A stretch of 64,000 nucleotides of DNA from Pseudevernia furfuracea (lineage: Eukaryota > Ascomycota > Lecanoromycetes > Lecanorales > Parmeliaceae). Of this stretch, positions 36,099 to 47,899 are shown piece after piece (the stretch's first letter is position 1; each line of letters starts with the position of its first letter). A program made the translations under genes and the position numbers. The stretch is from positions 868,001-932,000 of the forward strand of contig JAIUPT010000031.1 in the NCBI GenBank assembly GCA_022315425.1. Direction: 5' to 3'. The notes under the pieces were generated by a model. That model had not been told where the DNA came from. It did not search any database and saw only the letters and a list, made by a program, of their open reading frames with translations.

Positions 36099-38450
36099 AT
36101 GGCCGCCTACCTCGAGCTTGCTAAAGACTATCATACCCCTCCTCCAGCAGGCGGCCCCTACTCAGTGACCGTTCCAGGCACGGAGCAACCGGGACGAAGT
36201 GCAACATACAGGCATTGGAGGTTCAGGGATGGATTACTCAAGAGCTTAGATCCAAATGTTGCTAGACTCTTTGCCGTTCTTTCTCTCTGAATGCCTCAAT
36301 TGACACTTCAGCTAGGTCACAAACGCCCACCAAATGTTTGAAAATACAGGTATGTCAACACCGCCTAGATAGAGTTTTGACATACGCTGAACCCCATTCT
36401 TAGCGAATCGTCAACCGGCGAGCAAATGTCTCGGCTTTCGACCCTACAATCCAGCCACCAAGACGTTCGGCAAATATGAGTTCATGGACTACGCTACCGT
36501 TCAGAAGCGAAGAGCAAACTTTGGCGTTGGTATAAAACATGTGGTCAAAGAAGCTGGAGTACTGGAGCAGAAGTATGGAGTTGGGCTTTGGTGCCAGAAT
36601 AGGCCAGAATGGCAAATAACAGGTAGTGTGCTCCGACAGCTTGCGGATGAAACGACCACCTTACAATGCTTTCAGACTTGGCTTGTATGTCACAAGCACT
36701 GTACACCGTTTCGCTGTACGACACCCTCGGACCCTCGGCAACCGAGTACATCGCCAACCATGCCTCCCTTCCCTGTATTGCAACCTCATTACCTCACATC
36801 CCGACCCTTCTGAAGCTCAAGCCAAGATTACCCTCCCTAAAGGTCATCATATCTCTAGATCTCCTCGACGACGGGGAGAGGGATGGGCATTCAAAGCATG
36901 CTCTGCTGAATGAAATGGCGTCGGATTTGGGTCTCAAGATCTACTCAATACGACAAGTGGAAGCTATTGGAGCATCTTTCGGCCCGCCTCAATATAACCC
37001 TGCCTTGCCAACAGACATAATCACAATCAACTATACATCAGGTACCACGGGCCCTCCTAAGGGTGTCGTGTTGACGCACTCGGCGGCAGTGGTTGCAGCT
37101 TCATGTGCACTTGTCTCGTGCCGACAAGGCCCTACCGATAGATTCATTTCTTATCTTCCTTTGGCACATATTTACGCTCGAATGACTGAACATGGGGCGC
37201 TTTGGTCTGGCGCCGCAATTGGCTACTTTCATGGCGATATTCTTGCCTTGGTCGATGACATGCAAAGTCTCCGTCCTACTGCTTTCACTTCTGTCCCTCG
37301 GCTCTACAACCGCTTCGGCGGTGCGATTCGCGCTGCTACAGTACAGCAACCAGGCGTGAAAGGGGCAGTGGCCCGTCACATAATTTCCACCAAACTGGCA
37401 AATATGGAGCCCGCTGACTCCGCGTCCGCAACTAATACGCACGCAATCTACGACCGCATCTGGGGCCGCAAGGTCGCCGCAGCTCTCGGTCTTGACCACG
37501 CACACGGAATGGTATCCGGTTCCGCACCCCTCGACCCGACTCTCCACAAGTTCTTCCGCGCAGCATTTGGAAATAATTTTGTCCAAGGTTACGGGCTCAC
37601 CGAAACCTATGCTCAAGGTCTTTGCCAGCAGGAGGGGGACCTTTCGGTCGGAAACTGTGGCGCCTGTGCTCCTACTCTTGAGCTGATGCTGCTAGATGTA
37701 CCAGACATGGAGTATTTATCGACCGACAAACCTGAACCACGCGGCGAACTGTGCATTCGAGGTGGTTCGCTCTTTTCCGGCTACTATAAAAATGAAGAAG
37801 AGACGAAGAAAGCTATGCTACCTGATGGATGGTTTTGCACCGGCGATATTTGCACTATCGACTCGCGTGGTCGTTTCCAGATTATTGATCGTCGGAAAAA
37901 CGTCCTCAAGCTCGCTCAAGGCGAGTACATCTCGCCTGAGCGTATTGAGAACATATATCTGTCGCATCTCAGCTTCCTGGCCATGGCGTATGTGCATGGT
38001 GATTCGATGCAGACCTTTTTGGTCGCTATTTTTGCGGTGCAGCCGGACATGTTTGCGCCTTTTGCTAGCAAGGTGCTTGACCGAACGATTGAAGTTACGG
38101 ATTCGCAGGCTGTGGCTGCAGCTTGCAGGGATATCAAGATCAGAAAAGCTGTCATAAAAGAACTCGACAAGGTAGGAAGGAAGAATAAATTTGCCGGTTA
38201 CGAGCGGGTCCGGAATTGCTACTTGATGGTGGACCCTTTTACCATCGAAAACGAACTTCTGACGCCAACGTGAGTTCTAACCTTCGCCGCAATTTGAACT
38301 GCAAATGCATTATCATGCTGACACTATTGATTGAGACTGAAAATGAAGCGTCCACCAACGGCCAAAGCGTATAGGAAGCATCTTGATGAGCTATACGCTG
38401 AAGCACTGGCAGAGGAGGAGTCGGGCAAGAACGTCAGAGCGAAGCTGTGA
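36099..38450 (+). CDS. long-chain fatty-acid CoA ligase
   Basis: AMP-forming acyl-CoA synthetase of the fungal FAA1/FAA2 type: activates long-chain fatty acids with ATP and CoA. Exons join(36099..36257,36316..36349,36404..36622,36676..38269,38336..38450), 706 residues, normal length. Junctions rebuild LDPNVTNAHQMFENTANRQP, PEWQITDLACMSQALYTVS and LLTPTLKMKRPPTAKAYR. Motifs: the AMP/P-loop YTSGTTGPPKG, QGYGLTETYA, GELCIRGG, DGWFCTGDI and RRKNVLKLAQGEYISPE. Exon 2 is only 34 bases. Intron 1 uses a weak GTTGCT donor but is required by the protein. The protein ends ESGKNVRAKL; a C-terminal peroxisomal signal is not perfect (AKL fits a PTS1-like tripeptide loosely, so peroxisomal location is possible). 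Confidence 0.95.
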
Positions 38451-39142
38451 TGGTGGAACTTGCCCTCGAGATCCTGCATCATTTGCATAACGAGATTGAA
38501 ATATGATTTCCCCACAATGGGATCGGCTTTTGGGCATACACAGAGCATAGCGAAAGGTGGCAAGCAACTTTTGGCATTGAATTTTACAGATGTTGATACA
38601 TTGCAATATTCAAACCTGTCAATATACCATCGTCTTCATCTCCTGCGTCATCTCAGCATAATGATTTTAGTGTAAAGTTCGGCTCTACGGTACCTTATAT
38701 ATGCTGGACATACCTCAAGCGTGAAGCCTGACCTGAAATTTAAAATCTACAAGTACATCATCATACGGAGTACATGAAAACTCTCTCCCCAAGACCTTCT
38801 CCAATTCGGTGCTCATTTGCTGCGGTTTTGGAGGCCTTTTTGCACTCTCTACAAGCTCACTTGTCGGCTCATGTGCAGATCCAACTCGGCTATGAACCGC
38901 TGGTAAGCCTGTGTCGTTGCCGTATGAAGGCAGGGATTATGCCCTTCCAAATGCTGAGTCCGTCGGCTTCATTTCTCGAGATCGCAGGACCCGATGGCCC
39001 CATCCTCCCCCCGGCGTCCCGCCTTGACAGGTCACCTCCCCCTGTGCAGAGCGTAGGATAGCGGTACGCTGGGCCAGGGTTTCGGCCGGCGTGGGCTAAA
39101 TGTCAGGCCGGATTTCGGTCGTAGTCTCGCTTTGCGAAGGCA
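38451..39142. other. intergenic, convergent 3' ends
   Basis: Between the acyl-CoA ligase and the Nudix gene. The frame 38774..39061 has no recognised motif. Confidence 0.45.
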
Positions 39143-40478
39143 TCATTTGGTACGCCGTCGATATCGTCGGACTACGAAAGCCGTCAGAGCAAGACCGAGT
39201 CCAAATCTTGCAACAAGGGCCACATAGAAAGCCTTGAACAATTGATCAAAGTAGCCGTCAAGCAACAGCCCACCGGCAATACCAGACTCTGACCCTGTGC
39301 TCTGTCGCATTATCGAGGTCGTGAAAGTCGTAGCGTCGAACCCGCTAACTCGGACATCGTTGGGCCCAGGCCTACCAGTTGTCGTAGTCAATTCTCGCAG
39401 CTTCTGTGAACGGAATCTGTATGTAAGCAGGGATATGATAGGCCGCAACGTGTATGGGGAAAACGTCGGCCAGTACCATAGCTTTGATGTTCCATGTATG
39501 TCAAGCATTTCGAGGAAGTCTGCCATGATTCCCATTGTCAACCCCCACAGCACCAAAGAACGATCATGCTCAACGTGCTGGGTACGATCTCCTGTAAAAG
39601 CGTTTCTGATCATATAGTTTGCTGACTCCGTCCAACTAGCTGGGCTCCTGGTGTCAGGAATGAAGTCGCTCACTGGATTGTTGTATAAACTCTCCGTTGG
39701 TATCAATTTAATGCCACCAAAAAGCATATAACCAGCTGTGGCCCGAGTGAGGATCTGCGCAACGTAGCCTTTCCGCGCTGAACCCTTAGAAAGATCCCAT
39801 CGTTCAACGGTCCGAAGCGAAGGCGCCAAAAGCCCTCTCAATGCCACCCAATGGGCTGAATGAACTTCAGAAGGCTGCAGGGTTAAAGGAGGAAGATCGT
39901 GACGCAGCATAAGATAAACAAACGGACAGAGTACCATTAGCCTGCGCTATTGATTAGAGAAAGAGTATCGAGCAGAGAAAGGAAACCTACGGCGTTTTCC
40001 CCCAAGGTGATTTGACTACCCTTTCAGGGAGATTGCCGACCAAAATGCAATGTTCAGTATCAAGCTCCAAGCCAGTCTCTTCCTTTGTTTCCCTAGAGCT
40101 CGTAGCACGATCATTAGAATCCGCGGGCTCTCTCTTCCCGCCCGGAAGGGCGATATGGCCTGTCCAGCGATCGCCTACTCTAGCTGCGCGCTTGATAAAG
40201 AGCGCCTCGGCATCTCCTTCCTGAACCCAGGTTTGGTTGAAAAAGCTATCCAAGCATTCCTGAAATGGTTGAGTGACTGAGGAGCATTGATTCTCGTCGT
40301 AGGCTGCCTGGTGAGGGTATGTAGGTCGAATTCGTAAGACCAAGGCGACTGCTGCCCGTTTCTGACATTCTGGAGGGTTGACGGGGGGGCAATCTTCTCG
40401 ATGGATCTGCTGCAATACAGCCTTGAGACGAAGAGGATGCGAGCCTGGAGTCTCTGGTCCACGATCAGCTGGTCCCAT
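39143..40478 (-). CDS. Nudix hydrolase with C-terminal membrane segment
   Basis: Nudix-fold hydrolase of nucleoside-diphosphate derivatives, in the group of CoA pyrophosphatase-like enzymes (PCD1/NUDT7 kind); exact substrate unknown. Exons complement(join(39143..39941,39991..40478)), 428 residues. The Nudix box follows WTGHIALPGGKREPAD: the helix then reads SSRETKEETGLEL. The 49-base intron (39942..39990) joins SPWGKTP to LMVLCPFVYL, matching the family's conserved strand. Unusually for the enzyme core, the C-terminal half adds about 200 residues and a final hydrophobic segment, FYVALVARFGLGLALTAFVV, followed by a basic RRYRRRTK tail, suggesting anchoring in a membrane with the tail in the cytosol or organelle matrix. 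The anchor is seen; location is inferred. Confidence 0.87.
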
Positions 40479-41471
40479 TATAGCAGGACAATGTACGAAG
40501 AGGGAGGAATGGGAGAAGATAGTAATATGGATTCAGAAAGTCCGTCGACCGCGCTTAGGTCAAAGGTCACCACCTCCGAGGTTTACCCGGTTACTGCTGG
40601 CATCCCATCAAAACATTGCTGTTAACCCTCCTCAATCGTCGCTAAAATACCTTGGCGATGTCGAATACTACGTGGGGGCAATTCTATCAAGCTGATCAAG
40701 TCGAATTTGTCGTAAAAATGTATTGTAAATACCTATCAATATTCGGTGGGATGCCAGCAGTAGCCGGGGTAAAACTCACGAAGTGGTCACGTGATATCTT
40801 GATCCCGCCATTTACGCGCTGTGCACTTCTTTGGAATGAATTCCGAGTGACTCATGGAGTCAATACAAACATAGCTCGCCAGAGACCTTACGAATTGCCA
40901 CGACTCCACCGTTGAGGAGGAAATAATCAGCTGCGCAACTTTGTAGCAGAGTATTCGTTTGACTTTGCACGTCGTGTTGTGTTGTGTTCAAACGCATGCC
41001 TTTCGCATTTCGATGCAACTCCATATAGGTATAGCCTAAACTGCTGTGCGAATTATCTCGGACCCTCCGAGGTTTTGTCCGCATTCTAAGAATGCAGAAT
41101 GCAGAATGCATAATGCACGATGCATCTGCCGGGGCCTATTGCTTTATTTGGGCGACAAGGCAAGGGCAGAGTGCAGAAAGAGTACGCAGCTCGGGAATCT
41201 AGGGCTCGCTTACCTCACTAATACTACGAGGGGACAGAGTGAGTGCATTGCGGTGACTGGGTGAGGCAGGATCCCTGGGAGGATTTGAGGACTTGCGAAG
41301 GGGCTCGTTCACCTTGAGTATAGACTCGGCGGCTGTTGAATGATTAGTATGTAGTCTATGGGGATAGTGATTAGCTGATGAAATGCCTCGTACATACATA
41401 TCTCCAAATATTCAACCACTCCTCGCTATCCGTACAGAAAACTTTCGAAGAGGAAACCCTCATTGTCCCCT
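40479..41471. other. long intergenic region
   Basis: Upstream of the Nudix gene. Holds one CACGTG palindrome at 40788..40793 and a short run of 7-base units (GCAGAAT, GCAGAAT, GCATAAT, GCACGAT) at about 41094..41122. No supported gene. Confidence 0.5.
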
Positions 41472-43863
41472 TCACAGTCCGTCTCCCACGCTCGCCTTCC
41501 TTCTGACCATCCGATACATGACCCCCTCTCTAACCCTACCTTGCCCACCCAGGCCCAATTCTCCAACATCAACATCCCCCTCCCTTCCCTCAACCCCCGT
41601 ATCCCCTACCCACCCCTTCTGCTCATCCAGCACTTCCGCCTCCTTCGCCTCCAACGCGCTCACCGCAGGCATTTCCTCCTTTCCAATCTCGGCCCCCAAT
41701 CTCAGCATTGCCCAGGCATCCAGAGACTCCGTCCAAGTCGCCCTTCGACTTGCATAAATGGCTAGGAGCGTCAGGCCTATTATCTGTATAGCGAGGAGTA
41801 GGGATACGACGACTGTGCCTGCGAGGGAGATATCCGGCTTCTGGATGCCAGTACCCGGTGAGGTGGAGAGAAAAAAGCCAGTATTGGTGTATAAGTTAGG
41901 GCCGACGTTCAAGATGGCGTTGGCGGCAGCGTAGGTAGCGAGTGTGAGCGCTGCGGTGATTTGGTCTTCATCGCCGAAATTGGGTAACCAGCTCATGAGC
42001 GCTTGAAGTAGCGGGGGGGCAGGGTCATCCGAGGGGTCGGTGGAGGGGCAATCCAAGGCAGTAGAGGATGGAAACCAATTGGTGCCAAAGGTCCCGGTGG
42101 GTGAGGAATAAAAGCTGAGGCCAGTGAAAGGATAGCGCAGCTGGTCGCACACTGTTTGTGTCGTGTACGTCCTTGTCCAGTTACTGTTGGCAGCGGCGGC
42201 GTTGAAAAAGGTGTTGGGGCCGAAGATGGCCATGATGGCGGTAAGGAAAGGGCCTGGCACACCAGTACCTGTATCATCCGCCCCTGTTTCCCCAGGCACA
42301 CCTGCCGTCAATTGTTGCGGATAACCATTCCGATAGGTTCGATTGGGTCCGTTGGGTGGTACTTTTTCCAGCAAGGGGCCAGCGACGTGTCCGTTCCAGT
42401 AGTTGGGGAGTTCAAAATAGCCGAGGGTGCTATTGCCGTAGCAGTGTTGGGTGTAATTGCTGCCTCCGTCTGTGATGCCCAAGACGTCGTCACTTGGTTG
42501 GGGCGTCCGCTGGTAATCTAGCCAAAACTCTTCGGATATGTCCTGTCGGTCAGCGGTATCCTTCCATGGAGAGAAACCCATGTTTCCAGGAGCACAGATT
42601 CGGGCGCGATAACGCGGATGGGCAAGGTCGCCAAAAGGAGTAGAAGTTGAAATATTGATATTGGAGAAGGTCTGACTTAACGGATAGGCACCAGGGCATT
42701 TCGATGGGAAGTCTGACTGTGGCACCAGAGAGCAGCCAACGGAAACATTTAGACGCAAGGTGAGATCGCGGAGGACTCCTGTGTCGGTGCCGACGGGGAA
42801 AGCAGCGATAAACTGCTCTTTCGGTATGTCGTTAAATGAGGAAGAGTTGGTAATGTTTGCGTCTACGCTCGTGATGCTGAATTTGGCTTGATTGAACGAC
42901 CATAAAGAAGGCTGCTTGTCACTGAGCTTCCCGGTGATGGTAGAAGAGATGACATTATTCATGACTGACGTGTTGAAGAGTGAAACCAAGGTCTGAGGAG
43001 TGACCTGGAATCCAAGGAATGTCGCAAATGTTACATCTTGCGCGCTCAAAACACTGATGTGTTCGGTACCCACAAGAGATGTTTGGATAATCGGTATCAT
43101 GAACGCTGTCAACCGCATGTTCCGTCAGCTCGGCAAAGCAAATAAGTCGTCTCCACTTACCAATTGCCACAAGGCCAGCCGACAAGATCAACAACGGGCT
43201 TCTCGTCCGACGGCTGGTGCTGGGTCTTATCAGATCCAAAAGCGTAGCACTATCAGACCAGCCCTTGTCGGCCAACGCCAGCATTTGCCGCAGAGTCAAT
43301 GAAGGCGCCTGAGCGTTCGACCTTGTCTGGCAGTACACTGCAGCTGCTTTTGCACATATGGCAGACGTGACTGGGATGCTGATCACACCTATAATGGATT
43401 GGCCTACGCTCGCAGCTTTGCGCCAATTGTCGGTCGTTTCGTAATGCGATCTAGAGTAATTCCCGGATTGATCGAAGTAGGTTGGGATGCCAATTGGCTG
43501 ATAGCAAAGAACACAAGTGATGGTCCAGGAAAGAATGGCAATAAATGCGTAGGACAGGATAAGCCATAGAGCCAACGAATGCTTTTTTACTTCTCCGGCT
43601 AGTAAATCGTGGGTCAATCGTTGCTTTGCGCTTGTGAATATTCCCCCTGGTGGCCCTCGAGGATGCCTCTGCGCGGTCCAAATTGGCGCGCCATCTTTCT
43701 GACCCAAGCGACCTTCGTCTCCAGAACTTCTCCTTCTCGCTTCGGGTGGCGTCTGCAGGGTCCTAACACTGGGTGAATGGTCGCGAAGTGGAATTGATTC
43801 CTGCCCAAAGTGATCATTCTGCCATGAATAGCCCATCCCTCCGTCCACGCTCATATTTCGCAA
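41472..43863 (-). CDS. large membrane protein of unknown function
   Basis: Exons complement(join(41472..43105,43161..43863)), 778 residues; the 55-base intron (43106..43160) joins ILSAGLVAI to AFMIPIIQTSLVG and restores a membrane helix. Layout: a hydrophilic N-terminal region of about 95 residues, three membrane segments (ALWLILSYAFIAILSWTI, SIIGVISIPVTSAICAKAA, LLILSAGLVAIAFMIPII), a large domain of about 440 residues with many N-glycosylation sequons (NTS, NIT, NSS, NVS, NYT, NST, NRT, NWT) that is therefore probably extracellular or lumenal, a last helix (VVVSLLLAIQIIGLTLLAIY) and an acidic, Gly/Val/Glu-rich cytosolic tail. Resembles uncharacterised fungal proteins of this build. No catalytic motif found. 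Confidence 0.85.
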
Positions 43864-44120
43864 CAGGTGGTGGTGGTACGTGTGGCCAATTTATTGTCAG
43901 TACTCTATGTTATATATTGCTTGCAGAAACTTTGTAGCAAATAGTCTTTCTATGTCAATCAATGTGTTTAGTCTCCTCTAAGAAAGGTGCAGTATGCCAG
44001 AGCAGAAGAGCTTAGGTAGAAGACACGGCTTCCCCAAGCTCTATTGAAAATATGATAGGGAAGGACGTGCAATTATCACTTCGCGTGGACGAAGACAAAG
44101 CAAAAGAGGCAGGATGAGCG

Positions 44121-44163
<43 letters not shown>

Positions 44164-44369
44164 ATCTAGAGTTATACTTGTCTGCGCAAAGGATTCGAGG
44201 CTGAGCAGTGAGGAGGGGAATCGTGCCATGCGAGCGGGAGCGAGCTGATGGTCTAGTCTTCTTACGAATTGCTTCAACTCCACACTTAAGCAATTTAAGA
44301 ATCAGCCGCGTAAATGGAGTCTACTCGTACGACTCCATTATATATTTGGCCCTGGATACCGTTTCCGTG
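43864..44369. other. intergenic region with microsatellite
   Basis: Upstream of the membrane-protein gene and of the following pseudogene. Contains an AG microsatellite, listed separately. No gene recognised. Confidence 0.45.
44126..44161 (+). repeat. AG dinucleotide microsatellite
   Basis: Eighteen perfect AG units in a row, directly after TATAT. Confidence 0.95.
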
Positions 44370-45881
44370 GCTCTGATTCAATACAACAATACTGCAATAA
44401 CGACAAGTAGCACTATCTACGGCAATGTCGGTTCTGTCAATGCAAGCACAGTCACCGAAGTCCAATCCTTAGCGGACACTTCATTACAAGACGGGGCAGA
44501 AGATATCCACTATACTGCCACCCCTATCGTATTCGGAAACGGTACAGGGGGATAGATTGACGGGTCTGTCGCTATAGCCTATCCTACCCTTACCTCGCTA
44601 TTGATGGATTTGAGTATGTATCTGTGACAGCTCAGGTCGATGGATGTCCTCCAGGCCATGTAAAAAGATCCAATGACACGTGCACTTGCATTATGGATGG
44701 ACTTCGTTTTAATTTCTTGTTTCAAGCAATTAGGTACATTCCCGGAGATGGAGAATTGGGAAATGATTACCCTGAACAGTCGTACGTTACTGTACCACTG
44801 ACCTCAACGTACTATGAGGCCCTGAGTTTGGAAACTCTCAACCTCAGCAACATCCAAGAGTTTATGGGTGCCATGCAATCCAATACTGGAACTCTTAACA
44901 CTACATCCCTCTTGAACTTCCTCTCTGCTGCTTCGGTCTTCAAATCATATCCAGCTCTGAGCTCCTGCGCAATTTACAACCAATTTGACGGACCACCTGT
45001 TGTGATGATACCCGCTTCAGCACTCACCACTACCGTTCAAACGACGATCGCGGGAATTGGGCATTACAGTTCACCAAGACCTAAGCCTGCTAGCCCTGTC
45101 AAGGCAACAATTGCTCCCCGAACCGCTGGAACCCCTTGACCGATATCGACTGTACCGGCAGCGCAAGTTTCAGGATCGGCGCCTCCAGGCATGTCTCCAG
45201 GTCTTTCAGGAACCCCAACGGACGAGCCTGAGCTTCCTAACAGCCCTGAAGTGCCGTCATCAAAGTCTTCTGAAGCGCCGAATAACTGCCCTGACCTTCC
45301 TGGAGCTCAACCAATCGCAGGACCTTTGTTTACAGCAGTACAGCAATTTCCGGCTCCCGTCGCAGGAAGTAGTACGCAGATGATTGCCGGTGTTACGCCA
45401 GCTCAAGGAGCACCAAACCGGGTCCAATCAGTACCAGTGTTGACGGTTGATCGATCGATATATCAAGCTAATTCGGCTTACCACTTCGTCGTTGGCGGCC
45501 AGACAGTGGCACCGGACGGCGCGATCACGGTCTCTGGTACGCCTATTACCATTGATGCAGATGCTTCTATAGCTGTGATCGGTAGTAGCACCCAATCACT
45601 CTCTTACACAGCTGTCTCACCAAAGCCCCTTCTCGCCTTCGCAGGAACAACTCATACAGCTGACGACTCTACAGATTTCGTGTTTTTCTGGGGAGACTCT
45701 TACGAAAGGTGGAACCGTTAAGATCAAAGGAACTCAACTGTCACTTGATCAAGCAGGTACTGGTGTGCTTATTGGCACTAGTACACAATTGTTAGGACTT
45801 CCTAGTATCATAGTAGTTGCAGAGCCTGTTCTCACTTTTGGCGGATCTACGTACACTATGGTGTGTGTTGATGTAACATAA
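44370..45881 (+). pseudogene. secreted repeat protein broken by four lesions
   Basis: Remnant of a long secreted fungal protein whose C-terminal half is made of strand-rich repeats of the pattern Y.AN...FVVGGQ, then GAITVSGTPI and AVIGSSTQSL. Reading along the strand, the protein sense continues across: a TAG at 44553..44555 (after FGNGTGG), a one-base loss near 44587..44590 (IAYPT then YLAIDGFEYVSV), a TGA at 45137..45139 (RTAGTP then PISTVPAAQVSG, same frame), and one extra base in a T run at 45683..45687 (DSTDFVF then SGETLTKGGTVKIKGT). The final stop is 45879..45881. The Cys-containing VDGCPPGHVKRSNDTCTC block and LTSTYYEALSLE match the family's middle domain. The N-terminus is not clear. 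Confidence 0.75.
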
Positions 45882-45990
45882 GGAAAAGCAGAGTCTTCGC
45901 ACCATTATTCTGATTGTCGATCACGCTCGAATAGCACAGCAGGCCATGAAAATCGGCTGCATCAACTTATGCCATCGTCGTCTCGAAACT

Positions 45991-47157
45991 CTATGCACAT
46001 CCCCTCCCTTCGACTCCTCTCCCTCCTCTCCTAAGCATTGCTGCTTCAGTCGCAGTCATATCATCAACGGTAATCGCATCGCCCTTCAAAACCTCGTCGA
46101 GGATTTTCCGCAAGTCAATCAGCTCTGCGTGAGAGGTTTTATCGTCGCACGCGTCGAGAGCTGCTTCAATATCTGAAGCTTTGGCTGTCGTACTCGCCAC
46201 CTTCAAGCAGAATCTGCTCGATGTATCGCCCGACATGGTGGGCACAGGCCTCTTCAACCATAGTCTTGTTCAGCCAACGATCTTCTTCTGTGTAAGGCTC
46301 TGCACGAACTAGCTGAGCTGATCCCTGAATTCCCTCCGAGACCCCTGGCATTTCCAAGGCTTCATTCTGTAGAGAGGGAGTTTTTGAGGCCGGTGTATGT
46401 AGTGTTTCCTTTCCATCCTTGGATTTTGCTATAACACGGTTCGAGACTCCTAGGTAATACCACGGGAAAGCTCCGTGTTCTTCAAGCTGATTGTCTGCTT
46501 CTCCCTTCCTATCGCTGCAATATGGTTCTTCCATTAGAACCATTCCTTCGTGACAGCGGCAATCTCCCAGTTCCGCTGGTTGATCCGGTACTTCTTGCAA
46601 GCCTCCTTATAGTCGTCGCGTTATTTTTCCATTCGTTTGTTCAATTTTTCGGCGACCTTTCGCTTATCCTCCGTATCACATTTATCGTGAAATATTACGC
46701 AAGATGGATTAATCGCCATTCCCTTCTCCGACACGGGTTGGTACCTGAAATCATCAAACTCTTTGAGACGTAGATGGACAGTTGAACAGCTCTGGGATAT
46801 CCCCACATACTCTCCTTCGTGCTTTTGTTGAACCATGAGCCTTGTTTCGCATCGTCATCAACTTGGCAGACGTTGAAGTCAGAATCCCAGCTTCAGGGAA
46901 AGGGTGTGGAGAAATGGACTCACCTTTCCCGCACCAGTGATTGCTTTCAGGTGGAACTTCTGGCACTTTGGGCGGCGCTTGAGTCTTAGAATCCAGCAAG
47001 TATCAGTCCTTGGAGGAGACCATAATATATACAGGCTTGTGTAGTAAGCGAATAATATGGTCTGGCTCCCACATGACCTTGATCCTGCCGTATCTTCCCC
47101 TTTGCACCTGTTGTAGCCATTGTCACCTTGAAAGACGAGCCTTGTCAAAGGTATCAC
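45991..47157 (-). pseudogene. decayed hypothetical gene
   Basis: Several minus frames carry coding-like text that does not join cleanly. From the 5' side: SKTQAPPKVPEVPPESNHW up to a GTGAGT donor; FDDFRYQPVSEKGMAINPS and VAEKLNKRMEK ended by TAA 46621..46623, after which the same frame goes on RDDYKEACKKYRINQRNWEI; then, in another frame, NRVIAKSKDGKETLHTPAS and HHVGRYIEQILLEG; then, in a third frame, SDIEAALDACDDKTSHAEL and LRKILDEVLKGDAITVDD. A premature stop and two frame changes suggest decay, though unusual introns could explain part of it. Lys/Glu-rich, with coiled-coil-like sections. No family recognised. Confidence 0.35.
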
Positions 47158-47899
47158 CTCGTGTTGCTTCTGTGCCTGGCTGTTCCCTGGTTGACTGATC
47201 AGTATACAAATCCTCTGACTTTACAAAATAACGAGGTTTAGCCTTCCTGGTTTGCAGCGTGATGGGTGCAATTGAAGGCGCACTAGGCAATCGAGCAACA
47301 ACCGGCGTGAAGCTATGCTGAAGACTTGATGATATGTAGAGTCATGATGACTAGAAGACGAGTGGATGAATAATCTGCTTCATGAACGGCATACTAAATG
47401 TTTCAAAGAGTGGTTGTGGAGAAGGAAGAGGAAGGAAAAGGAAGGAAAGTGATGAACTGAGGTGAGGTGAAGTGAAGCATATTACAAAAAGCATGCAGAA
47501 GGCAATTGCTGTCAGCTTAGAGATTGGCATTGTCTCCAGAAGCGTCACTTGGGAGCTGACAGAACAGTCTAATTTTTGAGAACAACAGGGCTTCCAGCTA
47601 TATTCTCAATTCTTTCTAGGACGCTGGCTTCGATACTCTCCACCATCACACATTGAGAATCATCACGTCCTGTATGAAGGTTGGCAGGCTCCAGCAGGCC
47701 ATGGCGAAAGCAGTTACACTAGCCCCTTGTTGCCCTATGAAAAAAAGCGTTAAATTAAGCGACGCGGAACCCAGGTACCCCGCCAAAAGCAAGTGGAAGA
47801 AGTCTGCTCCTATCTCGACTCGTTAGGATCACTGCCATGCATTCTTACCATTGAAGCGTCTACGGGTGCGCTGTGTTAAACAATCCACTTCCTGCCACA
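47158..47899. other. intergenic region
   Basis: Promoter side of VTC4. Purine-rich GGAAG repeats around 47413..47475. No gene recognised and no CACGTG seen within the 300 bases before the VTC4 ATG. Confidence 0.45.

Noticed and set aside
41094..41122. Run of 7-base units as a CRISPR-like or regulatory array
   Set aside because: Only four imperfect units with no spacers; a simple tandem repeat in a eukaryotic genome.
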